Source: JBBQVS01 sp963792705
Lineage (GTDB): Bacteria > Chloroflexota > Ktedonobacteria > Ktedonobacterales > Ktedonobacteraceae
Direction: 5' to 3'
Length of the DNA: 64,000 bases
Assembly (NCBI GenBank): GCA_963792705.1
Contig: CAWBXD010000011.1
Span: 248,001-312,000, forward strand
The notes under the pieces were generated by a model that ran no database searches, had not been told where the DNA came from, and saw nothing but the letters and a program-made list of their open reading frames with translations. Positions 1 to 7,473 of the stretch are shown here, piece by piece; position 1 is the first letter of the stretch, and each line of letters starts with the position of its first letter. A program made the translations under genes and the position numbers.

Positions 1-481
1 CATCCCAAACGTCTGCATTATCTTGATTGTAAAATCCACTCCGCAATGAGGACCCCGGAAAGAGCGACTCAGACCACTGCATCTGAGGTCTCGCCTGCTG
101 CTGTCCATCTGGTCGTAACAAGAACGAGACTTGAGCACAACACCATAACAGGGCAACACACACAAGAAACCAGAGGAGTTGCCCTGTAGTTTCAAATCCC
201 AATCGCCAAAAGATCACACCGACAGCCGCTAATAGAATTGCACCACCTAACGAGATCATCCATGAGCGTGGCTTTTTGACAGGAGAGACGCGTGTACGTC
301 TACCTAGAGCACGTGGATATGCCTGCAATGAGACTGCTACCAGCGCACAAGACCATAAAAGAGCAACAGCTACAAGCAACCAGAGGATAAGACTGAGATG
401 TTGATACTCCAGCTCCCAAAAGAGCAAGCCAAGTACGCTAAGAACCAATACAACCAAAAGTATGATAATCCATCTTTTCAT
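1..481 (-). CDS. Hypothetical membrane protein, partial (runs off left edge)
   Basis: An open frame begins with ATG at 481, preceded about 10 nt upstream by AGGAAG, and stays open to base 1 (160 codons), so the 3' end is outside the window. The product begins MKRWIIILLV and has four likely membrane segments near residues 4-22, 29-50, 74-92 and 100-122, then a polar tail. The two helical hairpins resemble each other (FWELEY...LLWSCALV against FWRLGF...LLWCCAQV), which suggests an internal duplication. I do not recognise a family. It reads in the same direction as the sugar kinase and starts 24 bases after that gene ends, so it could be the last gene of the galT operon. Confidence 0.7.
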   Translation of the reverse strand, partial: MKRWIIILLVVLVLSVLGLLFWELEYQHLSLILWLLVAVALLWSCALVAVSLQAYPRALGRRTRVSPVKKPRSWMISLGGAILLAAVGVIFWRLGFETTGQLLWFLVCVALLWCCAQVSFLLRPDGQQQARPQMQWSESLFPGSSLRSGFYNQDNADVWD

Positions 482-505
482 CTTGGCTTCGCTTCCTTTG
501 AACCA

Positions 506-1936
506 TTAAACAACACGCCAAACGCTCACACCAGCAGAGGAGCCACCCAGAACGGTTGCGTGATGCCCTGTTGCCGCTTCATATTGGGTAGCGATGCGCT
601 GTATTGTTTCTTGTGTTCCTCGCCGTGCAAGGATGGCAACGGTACCACCACTTCCACCCCCTGTAATTTTTGCACCATAAAGATGGCCCTCTAGTCCCAC
701 CTGTCGCACAAGGTCCACAAGTGCATCAGTTCCAGCCGAACCCAGACCACATGTGCTATAGCTTGCATGCGACTGATACATTAGTTCGCCGAGCAGCAAG
801 AGTTGCTCCTCACTAACAATCTCTAAACCAAGCAGTGAGCGAAAAAGACGTACACGAGCATGCTCATAGATAGGATGCGCGGTAGTGGCTCGAACAGCGT
901 AGGTTTTGCTGGCATCAACCCTCGTCGCTGGATCGGTTGAACCACCATACCTCGTCAAAAATGTCTTCCCATTAAGCGAGACAGGAACATGTTCTCGATA
1001 GGTTGTCTCCCACAAGGATGGCGAAATGTTTGCCAGGTAGCCGTGCCAAGAGGGATCGTTTACCTGTACACGTCCATCCCCTTGTACGTGTACGGCTAAT
1101 CCTGCTTGTTCAGCGATAATACGATAACCCATAAACGCTCCAACACGTACCGAACCATAATCAGCACCCGTTACAGCATGACGGATTCCCGAATCAATAC
1201 CCCACACTTCAATATCTGCTGGTAGTGTCACGGCCTGTTGCAATTCGGCGGGTTGACAGAGCAGAGCCATCAAGCTGTGTTGTTCTCCACACGCGGCAGT
1301 CATCTGATCCATGATGCCACAAGGCGCACCAACAATATAATTTTCGACCTTCTGACAAAGAAGCGCGATCTCTCGCCGCTCCAAATGTATGCCGCTCACA
1401 GCACAAATCGCCTGCATCGCTGCAACTTCCAACGCGGCCGAAGAACTGACACCTTTGCCAATCGGCACATCGGACGCGATAAAAATACGGAAGCCATGCT
1501 CAAACACAACTCCACGTTCTTTCTGTAAGAGCACAAGGATACCAGCAACATAGGCTATCCAGGCACTTTTCGGGTCCGACGTGAGTAACGCATGTGCCTC
1601 AGCATAATCAAGGGGTTGGGTTACAGGAACAAGCACATCTAGCGGCAATGATACGGCGGCATCTTCGCCTGTATTCTCCTCGGTTAGACTCCATAACACA
1701 ACATGGGGTTCGGACATGGGCTGTACCGCGACAAATGTCGCCGCCGCAAGCGGTAGTTCCAGCACCAGCGATCCCGAATAGTCGGCAATTCCGCCCATCA
1801 CGTCGAGTCGTCCAGGCGCACGGGCAAGTACAAGAGGCGTGTTTGGCGAAAAGAAATCTGGATGTGCGTTAAGCACATTCAAAAAACGCTCCACATCTGG
1901 CAATAAAGCGGGTTCAGAGGTTTCAATGTGCCACAT
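506..1936 (-). CDS. GHMP-family sugar 1-kinase (galactokinase or L-arabinokinase-like)
   Basis: Predicted cytosolic kinase that phosphorylates a free sugar at C1 with ATP. Visible motifs are APGRLDVMGGIADYSGS near the N-terminus (substrate loop), PIGKGVSSSAALE (GHMP ATP loop), CGIMDQMTAACGE and GAKITGGGSGGTVA near the C-terminus. These resemble the kinase domain of plant L-arabinokinase at least as much as bacterial GalK, whose first motif differs. I chose ATG 1936 because GGAG sits 9 nt upstream; ATG 1951 is the alternative. The 5' end overlaps galT by 14 bases, so the two are translationally coupled. Sugar-1-phosphate made here would be handed to the uridylyltransferase. Galactose is the default substrate from context; arabinose is possible. 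Confidence 0.85.
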   Translation of the reverse strand: MWHIETSEPALLPDVERFLNVLNAHPDFFSPNTPLVLARAPGRLDVMGGIADYSGSLVLELPLAAATFVAVQPMSEPHVVLWSLTEENTGEDAAVSLPLDVLVPVTQPLDYAEAHALLTSDPKSAWIAYVAGILVLLQKERGVVFEHGFRIFIASDVPIGKGVSSSAALEVAAMQAICAVSGIHLERREIALLCQKVENYIVGAPCGIMDQMTAACGEQHSLMALLCQPAELQQAVTLPADIEVWGIDSGIRHAVTGADYGSVRVGAFMGYRIIAEQAGLAVHVQGDGRVQVNDPSWHGYLANISPSLWETTYREHVPVSLNGKTFLTRYGGSTDPATRVDASKTYAVRATTAHPIYEHARVRLFRSLLGLEIVSEEQLLLLGELMYQSHASYSTCGLGSAGTDALVDLVRQVGLEGHLYGAKITGGGSGGTVAILARRGTQETIQRIATQYEAATGHHATVLGGSSAGVSVWRVV

Positions 1937-2993
1937 CGTCTTTAACTCCATACTTTTTCTCTCTATAGTGTATAGTTGGAAGAGCAAGCAACTCTGCCGC
2001 CTTTGCCTCTGGTAGCGTATCACTAACAAAGTTGCCCCCACCAATCTCCGGTCCAGCCAGATATTTCAGCACGTTGGGACGACGCAATGGCGGATGAAAG
2101 GCAATAAAAAAATGAAATGTGTCGTACTTACTCTCATCGGTAGGAGCTTGATGTAGCGGCATAACGTAGGGAAAAGACATCTGCCACAGGTTGTCGAAAC
2201 GGACCGTGACGTTTTTAAGGGCGCGTGCTAAAGACATTACCTCGTTATCAGAAAGAGCATAAATATGGGCAACACGGCGTTTGGGTGCAATATAGACCTC
2301 GTAGGCATAACGTGCGAAATAGGGGACAAAGGCTAGCACATATTCGTCCTCGTAGAGGATACGCCGCCCATCGGCCTGTTCTGCCGCGATGATATCGGCA
2401 AAGAGAAAGCGGCCCTCTTCCTGAAAATAGCGTTGTGATGCAGCAAGTTCGGTTTCGATAGTTTTGAAGACGAAATTCGTCGCATAAATCTGGCCGTGAG
2501 GATGGGGATTAGAGACGCCAACAACATCGCCTTTATTCTCAAAGCACAACACTTGCTGTACGCTTGCACGTTTGCCAAGATCAAGCGTCTGCTGCTGCCA
2601 CACCTGCACAATCTCCGCGATATTCGCAAGCGGCATTTCTGCTAGTGTGAGATTATGGTGCGGACTATAGCATAACACCCTCGCATAGCCTTGCGCTGCA
2701 CGAACCCGATAGGGACGTGTAGGCTGCACGAGTTCTAGGGGAGCATCCTGTCCAACACAAGGATGGTCGTTATCAAACACAAACGTAGTGTGATAGTCTG
2801 GATTGGTCGCACCACTCACACGTTTGTTGCCAGGACACAGATAACAATCAGCCAAATATGCCGGAACAAGTGTATCGTTCGCGGCAACCATTGCACCAAT
2901 CCACGGACGATTTTGCCGATGCGCGGCCAAAATAATCCATTCTTCGCGTAAGGGATGCCAACGCTCTTCCCAAGCAGAGGTTTGTTGCACCAC
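1923..2993 (-). CDS. galT: UDP-glucose--hexose-1-phosphate uridylyltransferase
   Basis: Exchanges UMP between UDP-glucose and galactose-1-phosphate (Leloir pathway, cytosol). The 356-residue length suits the GalT-I family. Residues C50 and C53 in DCYLCPGN are the expected metal ligands, and the catalytic HPHGQ is at residues 164-168 with H166 as the nucleotidylated histidine. The C-terminal FHPPLRRPNVLKYLAG is also typical. It is first in a two- or three-gene unit with the GHMP kinase. The start lies in a 117-base divergent gap facing the PPOX gene, where both promoters must sit. If the kinase is an arabinokinase, this enzyme might act on L-arabinose-1-phosphate, but that is speculative. Confidence 0.93.
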   Translation of the reverse strand: MVQQTSAWEERWHPLREEWIILAAHRQNRPWIGAMVAANDTLVPAYLADCYLCPGNKRVSGATNPDYHTTFVFDNDHPCVGQDAPLELVQPTRPYRVRAAQGYARVLCYSPHHNLTLAEMPLANIAEIVQVWQQQTLDLGKRASVQQVLCFENKGDVVGVSNPHPHGQIYATNFVFKTIETELAASQRYFQEEGRFLFADIIAAEQADGRRILYEDEYVLAFVPYFARYAYEVYIAPKRRVAHIYALSDNEVMSLARALKNVTVRFDNLWQMSFPYVMPLHQAPTDESKYDTFHFFIAFHPPLRRPNVLKYLAGPEIGGGNFVSDTLPEAKAAELLALPTIHYREKKYGVKDDVAH

Positions 2994-3110
2994 GTCTGGT
3001 TTCCTTCTACGTCTATGGAGTTTGTGTGGTATAACGCTCTTGTATTAACAAAAGTGGTATACGGACTACTACTAGTATGCCATATTTTAGCCATAGGAGT
3101 ATCCTTGTCA

Positions 3111-3497
3111 ATGACAACTCATGAAAGCTCAACAAAGGACCCATTCGCGTTTCTTTATCCCCACGAATTTATCGTACTCACCACTCATCGTAGAGACGGC
3201 ACAGCGGTCCCCACCACCGTCTGGTTCGCACACGATGGAGGAAAAATCTATATCACGACCAGTGCGAACGCAGGAAAAATTAAACGGATACGCAACAATG
3301 GACTCGTGCAGATGACTCCCTCTGACCGTGCAGGCAACCTGCTAGGCGAGCCTCAGGTGGAGGGACAGGCTCGCGAGAGCAAACAAGAGGAGCGTACACA
3401 CGCACGCGAAGTGCTGGCACAAAAATACGCCGAAGCCTTTGAACGTATAACAGGACAGCGCAACCCCGATCAGACATACATCGTGGTCGAACCGTAG
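3111..3497 (+). CDS. PPOX-class (split beta-barrel) F420-dependent oxidoreductase
   Basis: A 128-residue split beta-barrel flavin/F420-binding protein of the pyridoxamine-phosphate-oxidase-like superfamily. The core FAFLYPHEFIVLTTHRRDG, then TTVWFAHDGGKIYITT and AGKIKRIRNNGLVQ, matches the small PPOX-class F420 enzymes common in Actinobacteria and Chloroflexota. I chose ATG 3111, preceded by AGGAG about 11 nt upstream; an in-frame start at 2955 would add a hydrophobic leader unlike the family. The physiological substrate cannot be read from the sequence. The gene is single, divergent from galT, and followed immediately by a long palindrome. Confidence 0.85.
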   Translation: MTTHESSTKDPFAFLYPHEFIVLTTHRRDGTAVPTTVWFAHDGGKIYITTSANAGKIKRIRNNGLVQMTPSDRAGNLLGEPQVEGQARESKQEERTHAREVLAQKYAEAFERITGQRNPDQTYIVVEP

Positions 3498-3569
3498 ATA
3501 TAGAAATCATGTGCAGGAGGTTTGTGAATACTATAGTGTTCACAAACCTCCTGCACATGATTTCTATAT
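3498..3569. terminator. Perfect 31-bp-stem palindrome after the PPOX gene
   Basis: Arms 3498-3528 and 3539-3569 are perfectly complementary around a 10-base loop. The first arm begins at the stop codon of the PPOX gene, so it probably terminates that transcript. There is no long T-run. It also lies immediately upstream of the merR promoter and insulates the two genes. Confidence 0.7.
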
Positions 3570-3573
3570 TCTC

Positions 3574-3603
3574 TTGACAAGGCCCCCCTCGCAGCTTTAT
3601 ACT
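3574..3603 (+). promoter_or_regulatory. Promoter of the merR gene
   Basis: TTGACA at 3574-3579 and TATACT at 3598-3603 are separated by 18 bases. The candidate MerR site starts two bases further on, and the merR ATG follows at 3641 with AAGGA as ribosome-binding site. Confidence 0.65.
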
Positions 3604-3604
3604 A

Positions 3605-3622
3605 TAAACATAACGTTCACGT
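3605..3622 (+). promoter_or_regulatory. Candidate MerR operator, copy 1
   Basis: TAAACATAACGTTCACGT lies between the -10 box and the merR start. A near-identical copy (2 differences in 18) occurs once more, at 4040-4057 upstream of the next gene. The ACGT-NN-ACGT core is symmetric. Autoregulation of merR is inferred. Confidence 0.55.
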
Positions 3623-3640
3623 CACATTTCAAGGAATACA

Positions 3641-4027
3641 ATGAACCAGTTTATGCGTATCGGCGACTTGGCAGAACGCGCAGGAGTCACTCAGCGCACC
3701 GTCCGCTACTATGAAAGTATTGGGCTACTTGCGCCGGGCAAGCGCGAAGGTCATGGACACCACTACTATACTGAAGAAACACTTGCTCGCTTACAGAAAA
3801 TCGACCAACTCAAACGTCTTGGACTCAGCTTGGAAGAGATTGGTGAGGTAATTGATCTCTACTTCACGGACCCAAGCGGCATCCAGCCTAAGCAAAAAAT
3901 TCTCGTCATGCTCCGCAAGCATCTACACGAAGCCGAGAGCAAAATAGGCGAGTTACAACACTTTCGTAGCGAATTGCATGCGAATATCGAGCGGTTTGAG
4001 CATTTTCTGAAGGAAGGACACGACTAA
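3641..4027 (+). CDS. MerR-family transcriptional regulator
   Basis: A 128-residue MerR-type activator/repressor. The winged HTH spans about residues 1-75: MRIGDLAERAGVTQRTVRYY, then ESIGLLAPGKREG and HYYTEETLARLQKI. A dimerising coiled coil follows (about 80-122). No cysteine cluster is present in the C-terminus, so it is not a metal or SoxR-type sensor. Start ATG 3641 has AAGGA 5 nt upstream. It probably controls itself and the downstream dehydrogenase gene, because the same operator-like sequence precedes both. The ligand is unknown. Confidence 0.9.
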   Translation: MNQFMRIGDLAERAGVTQRTVRYYESIGLLAPGKREGHGHHYYTEETLARLQKIDQLKRLGLSLEEIGEVIDLYFTDPSGIQPKQKILVMLRKHLHEAESKIGELQHFRSELHANIERFEHFLKEGHD

Positions 4028-4039
4028 TATTTTTTACCT

Positions 4040-4058
4040 TAAACATGACGTTTACGTT
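4040..4058 (+). promoter_or_regulatory. Candidate MerR operator, copy 2
   Basis: TAAACATGACGTTTACGTT lies 90 bases upstream of the dehydrogenase ATG and matches the copy at 3605-3622 over TAAACAT-ACGTT-ACGT. The pairing suggests that the MerR protein controls the dehydrogenase gene. No clear -35/-10 pair could be fixed here. Confidence 0.5.
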
Positions 4059-4147
4059 AACATACTTTTTGTCCCATGCTTGATATCGAGTGTAATTGAT
4101 ACATTGCAGTTGCACGATGAAGCATCTTATTAGAAAGAAGGAGACAC

Positions 4148-4984
4148 ATGAACGAAACGATTGGATTTATTGGGCTTGGTGCTCTCGGTCTGCCAATTGC
4201 CCACAATTTACTTCAAGGAGGGTACCACCTTCAGGTTTACAATCGCACCGCCAGTAAAGCGGAACCGCTTCAGGCACTGGGAGCGGAAATTGCCTCTCGC
4301 CCTGCGGATGCCCTGACTCCGGGCGGTATTGTCGTCACGGTGGTGTCAAATGACGAGGCCCTGGAAGACGTGGTGATGAGCGAAGGGTTTTTGGAACACC
4401 TGGGAGCAGGGGGCATTCATCTCTGCATGAGTACGGTTTCGCCCACGCTTGCTCGCAAGCTGGCAGCCTTGCATACACAGCATGGCAGCGTGTATGTCGA
4501 AGCACCCGTCTTTGGCAGACCCGAAGCGGCTGCCGCACGTCTGTTATGGGTCTGTACGGCTGGCCCCAGTGCAGCAAAAGCACGCGTTCACCCCCTCCTT
4601 GAGGCAATCAGTCAAGGCATCTTTGATTTCGGTGAAGAGATCGGTGCGGCACTTACCGTAAAGCTCTGTGGCAACTTCTTAGGTTCTGCTGCAACTACGG
4701 CAATGAAAGAGGCGTTAGTCATGGCAAAGAAAAGCGGCGGTAATCCAACGCAGGTGATTGAGATGCTCACGCAAACCCTGTTTTCTGCTCCCATTTATCA
4801 GAGCTATGGAAAAGTAATCGCGCTCGACCCTGAACACTTTTCTCAAGGAGCACTTAGTTGGATACCCTTAAAGGACCTCGGTCTCTTTCAAGATGCGGCC
4901 ACAAACGTAGGAGCACAGGCTACTCTGGCACATTTCCTGTATGAAGAAAAGAGACAGGAGTTCTTGACTGAGAATCAGAGCTGA
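4148..4984 (+). CDS. NAD(P)-dependent beta-hydroxyacid dehydrogenase family protein
   Basis: A 278-residue 6-phosphogluconate/3-hydroxyisobutyrate dehydrogenase-type protein. The N-terminal Rossmann motif is IGFIGLGALGLPIAHNLL; the substrate-side motifs are STVSPTLARKLAALH and YVEAPVFGRPEAA; the catalytic-lysine region reads VKLCGNFL. The C-terminal half should be the all-helical dimerisation domain. The N-terminal motif has A where GLGxMG usually has M. Substrate (beta-hydroxyacid, glyoxylate or imine) cannot be decided. The gene is single, likely under the MerR protein, with a good AGAAGGAG ribosome-binding site. Confidence 0.85.
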   Translation: MNETIGFIGLGALGLPIAHNLLQGGYHLQVYNRTASKAEPLQALGAEIASRPADALTPGGIVVTVVSNDEALEDVVMSEGFLEHLGAGGIHLCMSTVSPTLARKLAALHTQHGSVYVEAPVFGRPEAAAARLLWVCTAGPSAAKARVHPLLEAISQGIFDFGEEIGAALTVKLCGNFLGSAATTAMKEALVMAKKSGGNPTQVIEMLTQTLFSAPIYQSYGKVIALDPEHFSQGALSWIPLKDLGLFQDAATNVGAQATLAHFLYEEKRQEFLTENQS

Positions 4985-4997
4985 ATTGTGTACAACG

Positions 4998-5039
4998 ATA
5001 TGGTTTGACACGTACATAAGGATGAGTGTCAAACCATAT
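4998..5039. terminator. Bidirectional terminator between convergent genes
   Basis: Perfect 14-bp arms at 4998-5011 and 5026-5039 lie between the ends of the dehydrogenase (+) and GH2 (-) genes, so one hairpin can serve both strands. Confidence 0.7.
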
Positions 5040-5049
5040 ACTCTGATCC

Positions 5050-6936
5050 CTATTGCCCTCCACCAGTTTTATTCACTCTTGTGTTCAGGGCTGCTGCTGC
5101 TGCAAAGGTCGTGATGCTTTGTGTTCGTTGCAACTGTGTAATGATATCTCCTGGTATCGATGCAGAAGCACGATCAGTGATTAGACGCACCTGCTCAATA
5201 TCAAGCTTTGGCTCTCGATTTGCGGTGAGCAGACCATTCGTCTCCTTCCCTGTGTCCGTCAACTGCGTATAACAGAAACCAGCGACAGCGGGACTATCCA
5301 ACAGGGCATCGACCAGTTCTTTATACTTTGCGAGGAATGCTTCACGATCTCCAACGGTGCCATAGCCATACCACTCGTGCTGAGAGTCGGGTCGATAACT
5401 AATGCCACCAAATTCGGTTAACATGATTGGCTCACCCTCGTTATGATATCCAGGTAATATGACAAAATGATTACCCGGTTGTACCTCTCGGAGAGTGCGT
5501 GATATATCTTCAATACTTCCATAGCGGTCTCGTAATGTTGGCCCATCAAACGCATAGTCGTGAACACCATGAATATCGGTAATAACATGTTCCCAGCCGT
5601 CATTGCCGATAACAGGACGAGTGCTATCGAGAGCTTTTGTAAGATAGTACAGAGCCTGAATGTAGTTGCGTTGCGCCACATCGCGTGTGGCATTGGGAAC
5701 ACCCCAACTTTCGTTAATGGGAACCCAGGTTACAATACAGGGATGGCTATAATCTCGTTCAACAACACTCAACCATTCACGGGTAAAACGCTCAACTGCG
5801 GTCGGCGAGAAGACGTAAGCGTTTGCCATCTCACCCCAAACGAGCAGGCCAAGCCGATCACACCAGTAGAGATAGCGAGGGTCTTCTACCTTTTGATGAA
5901 TGCGAACACCGTTGAAGCCAAGCTGTTTCGTTAGCTCCACTTCTTTACGCAGAGCCTCTACACTGGGCGCGGCAAGATGTGTTTCCGGCCAATAGCCCTG
6001 CTCTAACGCCATTCGCAAGTAGTATGGACGACCGTTGAGCAAAAAGCGGCCCCCTTCGACACCTACACTACGCAAGCCAGCGTAGCTTTGTACTTCATCA
6101 ATAATGTTGTCACCATCAAGAATCGTCAACTCCGCATCAATAAGATTTGGGTTCCGAGGCGACCATAGTAAAGATTCTCTGCTCATCATTTCCACTTGAT
6201 CAAACGCAATTTGCCTTTGTACCTCTGAACTTTGCACAAGCACTATATCATCGGACAATAAGGCATCGTGTAAGCGTAGTTTAATACGAAGATGTAAAGG
6301 AGATGTATTACGACGCTGTATCTTGACAACAACACCAAGTACCCCACGATCAAGGTCAGGAGTCCAACGAATTTGGGCGATATAGGTAGAGGAAACAGGT
6401 TCTAGCCAGACGGGTTGCCAGATACCCGTAGTACGATTATACCAGATGTCATGTGGATGTTCTTGCCAATCCTGCTTACCACGCGGTTGGGTCAGGTCGA
6501 GCGGCGCGTCTTCCGCACGAATAACAATAGTTTGCTCTGCATTCGCATTCAATGCAGATGTGATATCAGCACTAAACGAAGTATTACCACCTTCATGCGT
6601 GGCGATAAGTTGACCATTTATCCATACTTGTGATGTATAATCTATAGCACCGCAATGTAACAATAACCTTCTTCCATTATCCAGGCGCGGCTTTTGGAAG
6701 GTTCGACGGTACCATACGATAGGGTGAAAGCCATTGTCGCCAATTCCACTCGCTGGTGACTCTGGGGGAAAAGGAACTTGAATGGTCCGCGAATAAGCAT
6801 CTTCGCGCTTTTGCCAGCCTTCATCAAGACCAATGGCAGCATCATCATAAGCGAACCCCCATGTGCCACTAAGATCTATCCATTCAGAACGTGTCAGTTG
6901 AGGTCGTGGATGAAGCGTTTCTGCCTTCTCTTGCAT
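5050..6936 (-). CDS. Glycoside hydrolase family 2 (beta-glucuronidase/beta-galactosidase type)
   Basis: Retaining exo-beta-glycosidase, 628 residues. Order: jelly-roll sugar-binding domain (about 1-180), immunoglobulin-like domain (about 185-290), TIM barrel (about 295-590). GFNGVRIHQKVEDPRYLYWC is the usual family-2 barrel entry. The acid/base glutamate is E409 in WVPINESWG and the nucleophile E508 in LTEFGG. No signal peptide is visible, so it acts in the cytosol on imported oligosaccharides. The linkage specificity cannot be read. It is transcribed alone; AGGAG lies about 9 nt before the ATG. Confidence 0.9.
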   Translation of the reverse strand: MQEKAETLHPRPQLTRSEWIDLSGTWGFAYDDAAIGLDEGWQKREDAYSRTIQVPFPPESPASGIGDNGFHPIVWYRRTFQKPRLDNGRRLLLHCGAIDYTSQVWINGQLIATHEGGNTSFSADITSALNANAEQTIVIRAEDAPLDLTQPRGKQDWQEHPHDIWYNRTTGIWQPVWLEPVSSTYIAQIRWTPDLDRGVLGVVVKIQRRNTSPLHLRIKLRLHDALLSDDIVLVQSSEVQRQIAFDQVEMMSRESLLWSPRNPNLIDAELTILDGDNIIDEVQSYAGLRSVGVEGGRFLLNGRPYYLRMALEQGYWPETHLAAPSVEALRKEVELTKQLGFNGVRIHQKVEDPRYLYWCDRLGLLVWGEMANAYVFSPTAVERFTREWLSVVERDYSHPCIVTWVPINESWGVPNATRDVAQRNYIQALYYLTKALDSTRPVIGNDGWEHVITDIHGVHDYAFDGPTLRDRYGSIEDISRTLREVQPGNHFVILPGYHNEGEPIMLTEFGGISYRPDSQHEWYGYGTVGDREAFLAKYKELVDALLDSPAVAGFCYTQLTDTGKETNGLLTANREPKLDIEQVRLITDRASASIPGDIITQLQRTQSITTFAAAAALNTRVNKTGGGQ

Positions 6937-7473
6937 AAATAGACTTCTCCTAAATGTTACTTCTTCCTATATTAGGAACAAAAAAATGTAGACAGTAGAG
7001 CTTCCTCTACCATCTACACTATACTACAGGATGTGTGATATGCAAGCAGACAAGCAAGGGGGAGACGCGGCATCATATGAGTCGGTGTCCTCCATCTTAT
7101 CAAGGGAAACGCTTGTCATCGTCAGTTACAAGCGTCTCTCGTCGGTCGTAGGAAAGGTTAGGGAAATCTCCCATTCTGCCTTTTTCTGTTTCGCCAAGCT
7201 TCAGGCAGAGTTAATCTCCCTGATTCTTACCTGCATTTTACACACAGATTGTGTGACATGCCTACTTGCAATGTCATGTCTTTCTGCGCTATGGTACATG
7301 TGAAACTATAGTGGTGGAAGTGGAACCGTGAAGTGGATACATGTCCATAAAACGGATAACGGAGAAGCGACTCTTCTAGGAGGAGGCATCAGGGTCATGC
7401 AAAAAGTCCAAAGAACCCTAGCGGTCATAGCAAGCACTCGGTGGATACGACGAGCAAAGGCAGATGAGCAACT
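6937..7473. other. 537-base intergenic region
   Basis: No convincing gene. It holds an imperfect hairpin near 6989-7018, and an inverted repeat ACGCTTGT (7109-7116) / ACAAGCGT (7128-7135). The GGAAACGCTTG at 7106-7116 recurs at 22288-22298, and related AGAAACGTTTCT is at 18376-18387, as expected for LacI-type half-sites. A possible 90-codon frame at 7031-7303 has no ribosome-binding site or recognisable protein features. Promoters for both flanking genes must lie here. Confidence 0.5.

Noticed and set aside
2955..3110. Upstream start of the PPOX gene with a hydrophobic leader
   Set aside because: The leader overlaps the divergent galT gene and the promoter gap, and PPOX-class proteins are cytosolic with starts near FAFLYPHEF.
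7031..7303. 90-codon plus-strand frame upstream of the trehalose fusion
   Set aside because: No ribosome-binding site and a low-complexity composition with scattered Cys; it lies in a region with promoter-like repeats.
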